Assembly: GCF_029962835.1 (NCBI RefSeq)
Contig: NC_080583.1
Span: forward strand, 65,643,158-65,707,157
DNA from: Magnolia sinica
Taxonomy: Eukaryota > Streptophyta > Magnoliopsida > Magnoliales > Magnoliaceae
Direction: 5' to 3'
Length of the DNA stretch: 64,000 nt
Shown here piece after piece: positions 22,997 to 34,859 of this stretch. The notes beneath the pieces are model-generated. The model worked only from the letters and a program-made list of their open reading frames with translations, ran no database searches and was not told the DNA's origin. Numbering within the stretch: position 1 is the first letter of the stretch; the number at the start of each line of letters is the position of its first letter. The position numbers were made by a program, and so were the translations under genes.

Positions 22997-24149
22997 TCAG
23001 ACGGATCCAACACCTCCATCACCGAAGTTATCACAAAGTGTTTTCTTTAACCACTCCACTCGGCGCTCAGGTCGAAGACTGACAAAGAACGATGTCAGCT
23101 TCTCATCCTTACTCAAGATCTGATCAACTTCAAGAAACTCTGAGTTGGTCAAGCCTTCCACCTCTTCTAGTACATCAAGTACTTTGACCGTGCGATTCAC
23201 CTCTTTGCCGATGCCAAAATTAAGCATAGCTTCTGCAACGGTCTGTAGAGAGGTCTTGAGTACATCACAAAGTCGAGGAGGGCGCGATCGTTTCCTTGTT
23301 GTGGTCTCACCTCGGCTACCATCGGAATCAGCAGTGCGAGTAGGAGTGCTACGGGAGCTGCGATGTCCCGTTGAAGGACTGTCCGACGAAAATGGAATGG
23401 TCCCTGTGGAGTTTGTTACATGATCCTCTAAGAGGTCAATCGTTTCATCCATATCATCATCAATTTCTCTCCATGCATCATTAAGATTTCGTTGAAGACA
23501 AGAAGATGATGCTAATGCGGCCATACTCCTACTGCCTTGCACATAACGTCCTGTGGCTTGGTCGGATACGACAATAACTGCAAGGTCATCCATTCTATAG
23601 ATGCGTTTCCCATGGAGTCTTTTGGCACGCGGGTGAGACTATAGCCGTATAAGACAATTGTAGGTCAGTAAGTATTAGATATGGATGTAAAATGAGAATT
23701 TCAACTTTACTAAATCTTACCCTAAGATATTTCTCCCATACTTCATTAAGAGCCGTGACCACTATCCTCTCGTTGTCCCATCCAAACCCATTAGCTGTTA
23801 GCATGTCCTTCATTGCATTATACTCTCTCTTGTAATACCTCAACCAATTCGACACGTTCTGCCACTTGACGACTACGTCAGTATGCTTTGTAACTTCTTC
23901 GGAAGCAATTTGGTACGCCTCCCGCTTCAAACCGCTATCAGCTTTATGTCCTAGTGCAACTTATTCGAGAAATGTGTCGAAAAGAACCTGGTCCATAGCA
24001 ATAGTCCATTTGATTTTTAGGGCTCGGGACTGAGGCTCGGTTAGCGATTTCACCATCTTCCCGCGTGGAGAACATCAAGCGGGCACCACCGGTGTTTTTA
24101 CCAGTGATTGCGTTGGTGTCGATGTATCATTGAACAATGAGTCTGCCAT
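22997..24149 (-). pseudogene. PIF/Harbinger ORF1, Myb/SANT-like DNA-binding protein, two in-frame stops
   Basis: Two exons: 23721-24149 and 22997-23638, with a GT/AG intron between. The start reads MADSLFNDTSTPTQSLVK. The Myb/SANT-like core is in exon 1 (WQNVSNWLRYYKREYNAMKDM, then SGFGWD-like NGFGWDNERIVV, then VWEKYLRSHPRAKRLHGKRI across the junction). The C-terminal part is rich in Ser/Thr/Arg with SRGETTTRKRSRPPRL. In this family ORF1 helps the transposase bind the element ends and enter the nucleus. Two in-frame stops lie in the first 75 codons (after VVPA and after DTFLE), so the copy is probably dead, although an internal ATG at 23930 keeps the rest open. Confidence 0.75.
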
Positions 24150-24387
24150 TTTACCTGAATATCAAATATGTATGATTTTTGGCAATTGTCAACCATAATC
24201 GTGAAAATGGATAAGGCTAAAAAAAAAAGAAAAAAAAAAGGACACAGTAAAAATTCATTGGTCATTAGTTAACCAACGATTAACCCAGTCAGATTTTGGG
24301 TGATCATAATTCCATTGTTTGGAACTTAATATTTTTTGAAACTAAATATTACCAACTAAGTAATGAAAATTAAACATATAAAATCGA

Positions 24388-24986
24388 TTATCTACTCCTA
24401 CTATTCTGCTGCGCATCTGCCCACATTCTGGTTGCAATGTCATCGCGCACTCGAATCCAAGCATTTTTTCACGCTGAGTCACTCGCAGCAACCATTGTCG
24501 CTCGTCATTCATTGATACCTCGTGAGGCGTTGAGATACCCTCCCCATCGGCAACAGATATACCAGCGTATTCGTGGTCTTGAGGAGACTCATTTTCGGTA
24601 CGTATAAAATTGTGTAGAACATAGGAGGCTATTCACAATCTTAACCTGTGTGTGAAATTCATACTGCATAGCGCTCTTCAAGATGGAAAATCTGTCTTTC
24701 AAAACATCGAAACAACGCTCGATTGCATTGCGCAATTGTGTATGTCGGTAATTAAACAACTCCTTCATGTTGGCAGGTGCTCTCCCGGTTCAATACTCCT
24801 GTAAGTGGTATTGAACCCCCCGGAATGGAGCCATAAAATAGGGTGAATGAGTGTATTCAACGTCGACAACATAATATTTTCCTATACATTCAAATCAATG
24901 TTCTATTAAGTGGAAAACTAGAAGAAATCATAGTTATGAAATAGATTGACAATCTTTGAACAGATAACCAGTATCGTGTGGGACAA
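24388..24986 (-). pseudogene. PIF/Harbinger transposase, 3' half
   Basis: The minus strand encodes the second half of the DDE_4 nuclease: KYYVVDVEYTHSPYFMAPFRG (second Asp in VVDV, where the family usually has VDAG), then FNYRHTQLRNAIERCFDVLK (catalytic Glu in IER), LHNFIRTE, and the C-terminus RDDIATRMWADAQQ ending in TAA at 24388-24390. An in-frame stop follows HLQEY and there is at least one frame change in the segment after LLRV. An intron seems to lie between about 24890 and 24975. The upstream half of the gene is at 61629-62438, 36.6 kb away, because of the copia insertion. Confidence 0.85.
24982..24986. repeat. Target site duplication of the copia element, left copy
   Basis: GACAA precedes the left LTR. 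The right copy, GACAT at 61629-61633, differs at one base. This fits the 5-bp duplication made by LTR elements. Confidence 0.75.
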
Positions 24987-26918
24987 TGTAAGTGTTATGG
25001 TCTCATGCTCCTTTGATTGTCAAATTTTGTTGTGCCAAAACTTCTATCTGTGTCTTATGTTTGTATGTTGATATATATATGATCAAGACACTGCATCACA
25101 ATGGTTCAAGACATGTATGGTGCTCTGCTTCAAGAAATGTTAAGTCATGTACTTTAAGCATCAATGTTCAGAGCTACATCGATAAGAAGAGTACATTTCA
25201 AGACTCAAGTACAACTCAAGATGAAGTTTAAGTTCAAGCTTTCGAAGATCTCAAGATCAAGCTACATCAAGTAGAGATCTCAAGCTTCAAAAGGTTCAAA
25301 GGTCAACCATTATCTGAAAAGAATAAAGTTCAATGTTCATACTTAATGATCCAGGTATGATAGACCTTAGATTAACCTTAGGGTAGGTCATTTTGTATAC
25401 ATAATTCAAAATGAATCTATTTATATGAATTGGTCTATTCTAAGACTAGTCCTAGACCTTGTTCGACTAGTCCTAGCACTGGTTCGACCAGTCCAAGAAA
25501 TTCCATGACCAGTCTTAAGTTGTTGAAGATTTTTGAAATTTTTTAGTTACTCTACGACCAGTCCTGGAGACTATTCGACCGGTCATAGGGAGGTCACGAC
25601 TCGACCTTCGACCAGTCCTAGAACTACGACTCAAACTCCAACGACCAAGCCTGGTTGTCTACATCTAGTCCTGGGTCAGCTATGACCGGTCGTAGGTGGT
25701 CCGCGACCAATCGTAGACTCCCTAAGACCAGTCGTAGAACGGTTTTCAAAGATCGCGTTTAATAATTCAAAATGTCGTTGAAGCTACGACCAGTCGAAGG
25801 GTTCTTAAGACCAGTTGTAGACGTGGTCTTTTCATCTATAAATTGAACACGAGTTTCAGAGTTTTTCATCGATTAATTTCAAGAAAATTCAGGCCTCCAC
25901 TTTGAGATAAGTTTGTTTATTTTAAGCTACGTTGTGCATATTTAATATTTTTTTTGTTAGCTTTTCTTATTTGATTTTATTCCTATATTCCAATCTTATA
26001 TAAAAAGAGGAATTGCTATATTCCTTCTTCTTGGAATCAAAATCAAATAGAGCTAAGCCCATTTGATTTAATTTAAAATCAATTAGAACTTAGAACCATT
26101 GTAAAGTGAGTATTAGACATTGAACGTTGATTCGAACATTTACTCCGATTGGTTCTACCGGGTTACTACAAAAAGGAGAAATCCAGGTATTTTACGTTTA
26201 TGTAAAATTTCTATTCATTTGGTTTTTGTTTGAGATTCGCCAGAAAATTCTCATTGTGTAGTTATCTGAGGAGAGTCAGAAAACTCAAAAAGTGTGGGTT
26301 TTTGGATTATGTAAGCCCAAGTTAAAAAGACACAATTGTGAAGGTTTTAGGTGAACCTATGAAACCTATTTTGTTAGTGAACGCTAATATCCCCTGTGTG
26401 AGGATATTAGGAGTGGAGTAGCATTCTGTGTGGCTGTTGTTGAATAGTTAGTGTACACATAGGCGAACCACTATAATTCTGTCTTGTGGTTTGAATGCTT
26501 GCTTAAGTTTTATATCTTTTATCATTCAAATTTGTGCAATGTATGTGTGGATATGAATGTTGTAAAATTTACATTTCAAGCACAGTGGGAATGTTGTAAT
26601 AATTTAGATTTAAATTCCTGCAATTTATTTCAATTCCTTGCTATTTATTTTTCTCTCCGGTTTGAGTTTTTGATACAAAGGACGTTCTAGAAATAAGGTT
26701 GTCCTGCCATAAACTCTTAGTTTTTATAGTGTAAGGTTGTCCTTAGAACTGAATTCGTATCAACCTCTTGATTCTTGTTTATTGAGGTTGCTTTTATTTC
26801 AGCATTGTGAATTGATTTATTTTATTTGATTATCATATTCGTTTATTCCGCTGTTAAAGTTTTATTTTGGTATCGTCCTATTCACCTCCCCTCTAGGACG
26901 TATAACTAGGCCATTTCA
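24987..26918 (+). repeat. 5' LTR of the copia element
   Basis: 1932 bases, beginning TGTAAGTG and ending CCATTTCA before the primer site. The stretch 25440-25830 is crowded with short GACCAGTC/GACCGGTC motifs. It is matched throughout by 59695-61628. Confidence 0.92.
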
Positions 26919-26919
26919 A

Positions 26920-26932
26920 GTGGTATCAGAGT
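26920..26932 (+). other. Primer binding site of the copia element
   Basis: GTGGTATCAGAGT lies one base after the LTR end and contains TGGTATCAGAG, complementary to the 3' end of initiator tRNA-Met. Confidence 0.88.
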
Positions 26933-27002
26933 CTAATAGCTCGCTCTTATTACTTTTTATTTGGATTTATTTCCTGAGCTAACGATCTAAACTATTTAAA
27001 AG

Positions 27003-30000
27003 ATGTCAAATTTTGATAGCCTATCAGTCACTAGGCCTCCACCCTTTGATGGCTCCAACTATGCCTATTGGAAAGCCAGGATGAGGATCTTCTTCAAATC
27101 AATGGATGAGAGTGTGTGGCAAGCCACAGTGACTGAATGGAACCCACCTACCACTAAAGTGACTGGTATCGATGGTTCAAAATCAATGAGAGTAACACCG
27201 TATTTCTCATGGAGCACTCTTCAGAAAAATGAGAGTAGTGCCAATGCAAATGAACTAAATGCAATCACTTGCGCACTATCACCGAATGAGTTCAAAAAAA
27301 TCATATCCTGTGATACTACAAAGCAAGTCTGGGATATATTAGAAATGACACACGAGGGTACTACAATTGTCAAAAAATCTAAAGTCCAACTCCTCACAAC
27401 CAAATTTGAAGAAATTCATATGGAGGAAAATGAAATGTTTATGGACTTTTACACAAGATTAAATGACATTGTAAACTTAATGTAGGTCTTGGTGATAAAA
27501 TTCCAAAAAGTAAAGTGTGTGCGAAGATACTACGCTCTCTTCCTGAACGGTTCAACTCTAAAGTAACCACGATCCAGGAACTTCGTGATACGGACAATAT
27601 GAGGGTAGAAGAACTAGTTGGTTCTTTACAAACGTATGAGTTAAACTTTAAAGCTCTTAAAAGTAAATCTATCGCTCTTAAATCTTCTAAATGTATTTCT
27701 CAAGAAAACTCTGATTCTGAAGATGATATGGCTCTTTTAGCGAAAAAGTTTTACAAGATTTTTAAGAGTAAAAAGAAGGTTGATTTTCAAAAATTAAATG
27801 ATAAGAAAATATCAAAACCTAAATCTAAAACTTGGAAGTCTTTTAAAGATAGTCAATGTTACAACTGCCAAGAATATGGGCATTTAGCAAACAAATGTCC
27901 TAAAGAGGACAAACCCAAAAAGAAGGGTATGTTGGCTACTTGGGATGAATCATCTGATTCTGAAGCTTCTTCTGAATCAGAAGATTCTGAAATCGAGTCG
28001 GGCAGTGAAGTTAAAGCCCTTATGACTCTAGCCAAATGCACTTTTTCAGATCGTGATGATTCAATTAGCGAAGAAAATCTGAATAGTGATTATGAAAATG
28101 AAGATGACCTTCAAGACGCTTACAATGTCCTATACAAGGAAAGTTGTAAAATTACTGTCAAACTTAAACTTCAAAAAGAAAAGTTTTTTAAACTCAAAGA
28201 ATGTTTTCAAGATCTTGTTTTAGAAAAATCTCAAATTTCAGATGGTTTTAAAAAATCAAAATGCGATTTAGAATTCAAAACCTCACTGATTGAAAATCTG
28301 AAATCTGAAAATGAGAAACTTAAAAATGAAGTATCTTCTCTTCTGAGTTTAAAGGATATATGGAGGTATGCCCAAGGAGATCCAAAGTTAGAAAAACTTT
28401 TATCTGGATCTAGAAAATGTGGCGACAGATCCGGGTTGGGCTACGATAAAAATGTTCCTCCTAAACAAAAGTATACTTATCCTAAGTTTGTGAAAGGAGA
28501 GTCCTCTAACTCAAAAGGGAGAAATACTAGTCAAGGTTTTTCTAAAAATACAAAAGCTTTTCAAAAACCTAAAAGCAGCTTTGTCAACTTTAAAAATCAG
28601 AACAAAAATGCACTAGCTGAAAAGATAGTTGATTTACTTAAGGAGCTCTTAAAATCTAACTCAGTAGCTCATTCTTATAACAACAGACAGAAGAAGACCA
28701 ACTATACTCCTAAACCCAAAACATTTATGAAATGGGTTCCTAAGGTTACCTGCTTGGTTGCCCACACTGCTTTCAAAGTAACAAGTAATTCGAAGTGGTA
28801 CCCTGATAGCGGGTACTCAAGGCATATGATAGGCGACAAGACTTTATTCACCGACCTTAAAGATATGACTGATGGAATAGTCACATTTGGTGATGGTAGC
28901 AACTGCAAAATTATTGGTCAAGGTACGGTTCAACTCTATAACCTCCCCTTATTTAAGAATGTTTTATATGTTCAGGGACTAAAACCCAACCTGTTAAGCA
29001 TATCTCAAATATGCAATAACAACCATAGTGTGAAATTTTCCAATCAAGGTTGTGAAATCATAAATAAAAAGGGTTCTGTTATATTAACTGGTCACAGAAC
29101 TTCTGAAAACTATTATATTGTATGCGATGGCAGCTCATCTAATCAATTGTGCTACATAGTCCATACCGACGAGACAGAATTATGGCATAAATGCCTTGGA
29201 CATGTACACTACCATAATTTATATAGATTGAGCAAAGGAGAACTAATTAAAGGTCTACCAAAGTTGTAAAAAGTAAACAAAATATGTAGTGAATGCCAGT
29301 ATGGTAAAAAACTAGGAGCTCTCACAAAAAGGTGAACTCCAATGTCACATTAAGACCACTCGAGTTACTCCACATGGATCTTATAGGACCTACAAGGACG
29401 GAGAGTCGAGGTGGCAAAAAATACATCCTGGTAATTGTGGATGATTTTACCAGATTCACTTGGGTAGCTTTCTTAAGAGATAAATCAGAAGCCCTTGATG
29501 AAGTGAAAAAGATTATCAAACAGATCCAGATTGAAAAAAGTTCTCAAGTCTGTAAGATCCGTAGTGATCATGGATCTGTAGTAGTTTTGAGAAATTCTGT
29601 AGCGATTAGGGAATATCGCATGAATTCTCTGCGCCCAAAACACTACAATAAAATGGAATTGTGAAAAGGAAAATAGAGTGCTTCAAGAAATGGAAAATGT
29701 AATGTTGAATAGTATGAAGCTCCTTAGAAATCTTTGGGTTGAAGCAGTGAATACCGCCTGCTATATTATTAACCGGGTTTATACATGTAAATCTAATAAT
29801 AAAACGGCTTATGGACTTTGGTTTGATAAGAAGCCTACTGTCAAATACTTTCGAGTTTTTGGTAGCGAGTGTTATATTTTGCGTGACTGTGAAAATCTGG
29901 GAAAGTTTGACACTAAAAGTGACGAAGGCATCTTTTTAGGATACTCTTTAAACAGTCGAGCATATCGTGTACTGAACAACTGGACTGGTGTGATTCAAGA

Positions 30001-31756
30001 GTCCATTAATGTGGTCATTGATGATCACTTGAATACACCTGCCCCAAGTTCAGATAATGATGTTCTTTTAATTGACAAACTAGATACTTCATCAAATCAA
30101 GAAAACTCTGAACTGAGGACTGTCAAAGGTCATCCAACCACTCAAATTCTTGAAAACCCTCTCACTGGTGTGCACACTCATAGACAATTAGAAGACATAT
30201 GTAATTATGTGTGCTTTACATCCCAGATAGAACCGGTGAATATAAAAGAAGCACTTTCTGACGAAAACTTGATAGTAGCTATGCAGGAAGAACTTAATCA
30301 ATTTGTTCGAAATGATGTCTGGTATCTTGTTCCTAGACCTAAAGATAAACATATTATCGGAACAAAATGGATTTTAAAAAATAAGTTTGATGAACTTGGT
30401 AACATTATTCGAAATAAGGCAAGACTGGTTGTACAAGGGTACACTTAAATTGAATGCATCGATTACGATGAAACCTTTGCCCCAGTTGCTCACCTTGAAT
30501 CAATCAGACTTTTTATATCCATTGCATGCTATAGAAAATTTAAGATTTATCAAATGGATGTAAAGAGTGCTTTTTTGAATGACGATTTACATGAAGAGGT
30601 ATATGTTGAACAACCTACAGGGTTTGAAGACCCTAAGTTTACTGATCATGTATACCATCTTAAAAAGGCTCTCTATGGTCTAAAATAAGCTCCTAGAGCA
30701 TGGTATGAGAAATTGACTAAGTTTTTACTCAGTCATAATTTTTAAATGGGCAATGTTGATAAGACGTTTTTTGTTAAGAAAAACAATAATGATGTTTTAA
30801 TGGTTCAGATATATGTTGATGATATTATTTATGGATCAACTTGTACTAACATGACTATTGAGTTTGCAGATTTAATGAAATCTAAGTTTGAGATGAGCAT
30901 GGTTGGGGAATTACATTATTTTCTAGGGTTGCAAGTAAAACAACAACCTGATGAAATTTTTATTTCTCAAACCAAGTATGCTTTGAACTTGATTAAAAGG
31001 TTCGGATTTGAGAATGGTAAGAATTTTGATACTCCCATGAGTACATCTTTAATACTCTCAAAGGACTCTACAGGTAAAGATGTGGATCCTAAATTGTGTC
31101 GTAGCATGATGGGCAGTTTGCTTTATTTAACTGCTAGTAGACCTCATATAACTTTCAGTATTGATATTTGTGCTAGATATTAGTCTAATCCTAAAGAATC
31201 TCATTTAAATGTTGTTAAGAGGATTATTAGATATGTTGCAAGTTCTGTGCATTTGGGTCTTTGGTATCCATATGATACTAGTGTCCAGTTGGCTGGGTAC
31301 TCAGATGCTAATTGGGCTAGTAATATTGATGATAGAAAATCAACCAGTGGTGGTTGTTTTTATATTGAAAATTACTTGGTTTCTTGGTTTAGCAAGAAGC
31401 AAAGTTCTATATTGCTCTCAACTGCTAAGGCTGAATACATTGCAGCTGGAAATGCACGTACTTAGCTTGTTTGGATGAAACATATGTTAAGTGATTATGG
31501 AATTACATAGGACTCAATAGTTTTATATTGCGATAATTCCAGTGCAATAAATATTTCTAAAAACTCAATCCAGCATTCACGTACTAAGCACATTGACATT
31601 AGGTATCATTACATTCGTAAATTAATGGAAGAAAAGATAATATCTTTGGAATATATACCGACCGAGACTCAACTTGCTGACATTTTCACTAAACCGCTTG
31701 ACAAAAACAAGTTTAGTAAATTGAAATTTGATCTTGGTATGTGCAATTTAAATTGA
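27003..31756 (+). pseudogene. Copia gag-pol region (broken)
   Basis: Parts in order: gag core from about 27003 (PPPFDGSNYAYWKARM); a CCHC knuckle CYNCQEYGHLANKC near 27858; protease with DSG near 28800 (WYPDSGYSRHMIGD); the GAG-pre-integrase motif LWHKCLGHVHYHNL near 29180; integrase core from about 29350 (LLHMDLIGPTRTESRGGKKY); reverse transcriptase from about 30340 (GTKWILKNKFDELG) with YVDD near 30813; and RNase H with SDANWASNIDDRKSTSGG near 31300. Integrase before reverse transcriptase defines Ty1/copia. It is a fossil with several breaks, so no working protein is expected. Confidence 0.92.
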
Positions 31757-32211
31757 ATATTCTTGCATTATTGTATCATATTATATATATGTTTATTTAT
31801 CTTTTTAGTTGAATTTTGACATTGTTGTAAAATGTAATTTTTGGCCGGTACTCGACCAGTCGTGAGTATACACGACCAATCTTGGTACGACCGGTCATGT
31901 ATATCCATGACTAGTCATGGAACTCATGAAATCACTTTAAATTGAGAAAAAGCTTCTTCTTCTTCATTTCCATTTCACTCTCCAATGAGCCTAAGTCTGA
32001 CCGGTCGAACCCACCATCATTTTCCTTCAAGGTTAGTGGTTCTTTTGCATTTTTCTTGTAGAATCTTGTTTATTGTATCTCATTTTTCACTCTTGTGCAC
32101 TTTATTTGGTCTTTCAGTGCAAGATTGGGGTTCTTCTTTTAAAAAATCTGATCTATCAAAACCCATTTCATATTTTTTGAATCTAGTTGTTTGCTTGTAT
32201 CTGGTATTACA

Positions 32212-33344
32212 AATGGATCCCAAAGGGAAAAAGAAATCCTGCCGTGGTCCATCTTCTTCTAGATTAACTCCTATCACACAACGCCATCTTCGGTCTCCCG
32301 AAAATGATCCATCTGATGTATGGGATTTTTGTATGCGCAATGTCATCGTTGAACGTCCAGTTGATCTTAACCACATTGCTCAATTTGGTGTCCTACCTCT
32401 ACTTTAATCTATAGGTTGGGATAACATCTTACATTGGGGTGGGCCTGCATACCAGTCTATTACTCAATCCATGTTAGCATGCATCTCTGATTTTTCATTT
32501 GAGAATTTAACATTTAAAATTGATACTAAAGAAGGTTTATTTGAAGTAGATCGACATTTAATAGCTGGTCTCATGGGAATCCCTGTTAATGATGAGGGTA
32601 TTACCATTCATACATTATCTGAAAAACCCTCTGAATCAGAAAAACAGATGCTCACTAGAGATTTATGCAATATGGAAGTGCAATGGACCCATAAAGGAAA
32701 TGTGCTCCCCTTAAGGTATTTGTTACCCAGATACAGGGTTCTTCATAGAATCTTTATCTCAAATCTGTATCTGCGGTCTGGCAACAAAACAGAACTAACT
32801 GCCTTTATGGTTCGTGTTTTGTATTGTGTCATTACTGGTGTAAAGATCTGTCTACCTTCTTTAATTTGTTATTCCATCATTCAGTTTCGAATCCATCTTG
32901 GTCATAGTGACCTTCCATTTGCCTATCTTATGACTGTTTTAGCTACTCACATGCTCGTGGCTATGCCTGTTGGAGAGGCCCCTATTCATCATCTTATTTT
33001 TAACAATACAAATATTAATAAGATGAAATTGGGATTGGCTCCTGGCCAAGTGAATGTTGGTAGTAGTGGTACTGAAGCTGGGAATGAAGTAGAAGATGCT
33101 GACAATCTTCTTAATGATGTTGATATGAATGATATTTTCTTGATTCAGATTCTGAAAATGATCCTGAATATGAGCCATCTGAGTTTGATGCTTGTCTTCG
33201 TGCTCTAGAGGAGAAAGTAGAGTATATGAATGTTGCTCATGATCTTCAGTTTAAATATATGCGCAAGTATCTTAGGCGCTTGAATAAGGGGATGCATAAA
33301 CTTGATCCTACCATTCCTGCTCCATCTTCAGGATCTGATTGAGT
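32212..33344 (+). pseudogene. Extra ORF region of the copia element downstream of pol (broken)
   Basis: Open sequence continues after pol on the same strand. It starts MDPKGKKKSCRG and includes DTKEGLFEVDRHLIAGLMGIP and IQFRIHLGHSDLPFAY, then an acidic tail. The middle resembles the 'putative plant transposon protein' type of domain found in 3' extra ORFs of some plant LTR elements; I am not certain of this. Its function is unknown. It is a relic. Confidence 0.5.
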
Positions 33345-33721
33345 GATTTTAATTCTTGGTCTGTATTAAATTTCATACTTATGTTGGATTGTGCACTTTA
33401 GTTTGTTTGCTGACTTTTTAGTTAAACTGATAAATGGATTGTGAACTTTTACTTGCTTATATATTGTTGATTAAATCCATCTATTACTCCATCTTTTGAT
33501 CCTTTACATTGTTTCTTCCTTTGACATTTTGTGACAAAAAGAAGGAGAAGGCTTTTGGAAGCTCTTTTAGAAGCTTTTGGTTTGATTGCTTATGGATATG
33601 AGTAGGACTATAATATATGTAGCAATCATTATATTTTTCATGTGTGCTACTACTCAGGGGGAGTAAGTATAGATGAATATTATGTGCTTGCTAGTTTATG
33701 ACAACTGGTGTATGATTCTTT

Positions 33722-33738
33722 CACTACGTGAAAAATGG
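33722..33738 (+). repeat. CACTA left terminal inverted repeat
   Basis: CACTACGTGAAAAATGG. The first eight bases match the right end perfectly in inverted orientation; beyond that the match is partial. Confidence 0.85.
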
Positions 33739-33744
33739 AAAAAA

Positions 33745-34080
33745 ATGACGGATTTAGAGATGGTTCTGGACCATCTCTAAAATTGCTTGGTTTAAAGACG
33801 CTTTAGAGACGACCGTAAACCGTCTCTATAATTTTAGACGGCCCCTAACCGTCCTTAATATTGTCTTAAAAATTTGAACGTCCACAAGTCATTTAAGACG
33901 GTCGTTGACCGTCTTATATGGGTCATCTGAGATGGTCATTGGCCATCCGCATTAGAGATTGTCCTTGACCGTCTTATATGCGGTCATCTGAGGCGGTCAT
34001 TGGCCGTCTCTATTAGAGACGGTCATTGGCTGTCTTTTACTTGTAATCTGAGACTGTCAAAGACCGTCTCTATTAGCATC
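33745..34080. repeat. CACTA left subterminal repeats
   Basis: About a dozen copies of AGACGGTC / GACCGTCT-like motifs in both orientations, for example ACCGTCTCTATTAGAGACGG-type palindromes near 34000-34030. A leftover patch of the same kind lies right of the solo LTR at 40471-40520. Confidence 0.8.
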
Positions 34081-34859
34081 CAATAGTTTCAGCTTAAAAT
34101 TGTATAGGGCAACCAGTGCTAATACAAATCTGATAGATACCTTCTGGATCACATGTGCAAAAATCTCACTTAAGTCGACTGTAAGACCCGTATCCCAACC
34201 CGTACCGTTCCGTAGACTTCCGCGATTTTCTCGGTCGAATTTCGACAACCTTCGACCCTTAACCGGTATTTGCGCGCGACCTTGAGTGTCATCCTGTAAT
34301 TTCGAGTCAGCTTGACCTAAGACCTATGTCATTGCGACCGCATCGTCGCTGCGGTTCCAACGCCGCGTCTCATACAGCAATCCGAGTTGTACATCAAAGG
34401 ATTTAGATCGCGCTCTATTTGGACCATTGATTGTATTTTGGTGGGACCCACCTATCACATCGGCACTTTTCCCAAGGCTAGGGTGACATCACCCTAAGCC
34501 ATCCATAAATTCTAGTCAAAGCAATAATGACCCTAGCCTATACTTACTACCTTTTTCCCAAAAGCATTTATTACCTAGCTAAGAGAGAGAGAGAGCTATC
34601 ATCATTACTCTCTCTCCTTCATCTCTCTCTTCCCTTTTTCATCCTCCATCTTCCACCATGGTAGCAAGACCTTGGACGTCCCAACTCTCCAAATTCCTAC
34701 CACCTTTCTCACCTTAGATCTCCCATATCCTGCCATCAAAAGCTCATCTCCACCATTGAAGGAGCCCCATTGGAGCTTTGGAGCATCAAGGAGGAATAAG
34801 GAAGGTGGGTGCTTCTTTCTTCCACTCTCTCTTTCCTTACTTCTTTGTGATGGTGTGGT

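Noticed and set aside
33745-34080. Mutator-like element end
   Set aside because: The CACTA termini, the 3-bp TTT duplication and the short-motif subterminal arrays fit CACTA; no 9-bp duplication or long inverted repeat was seen.
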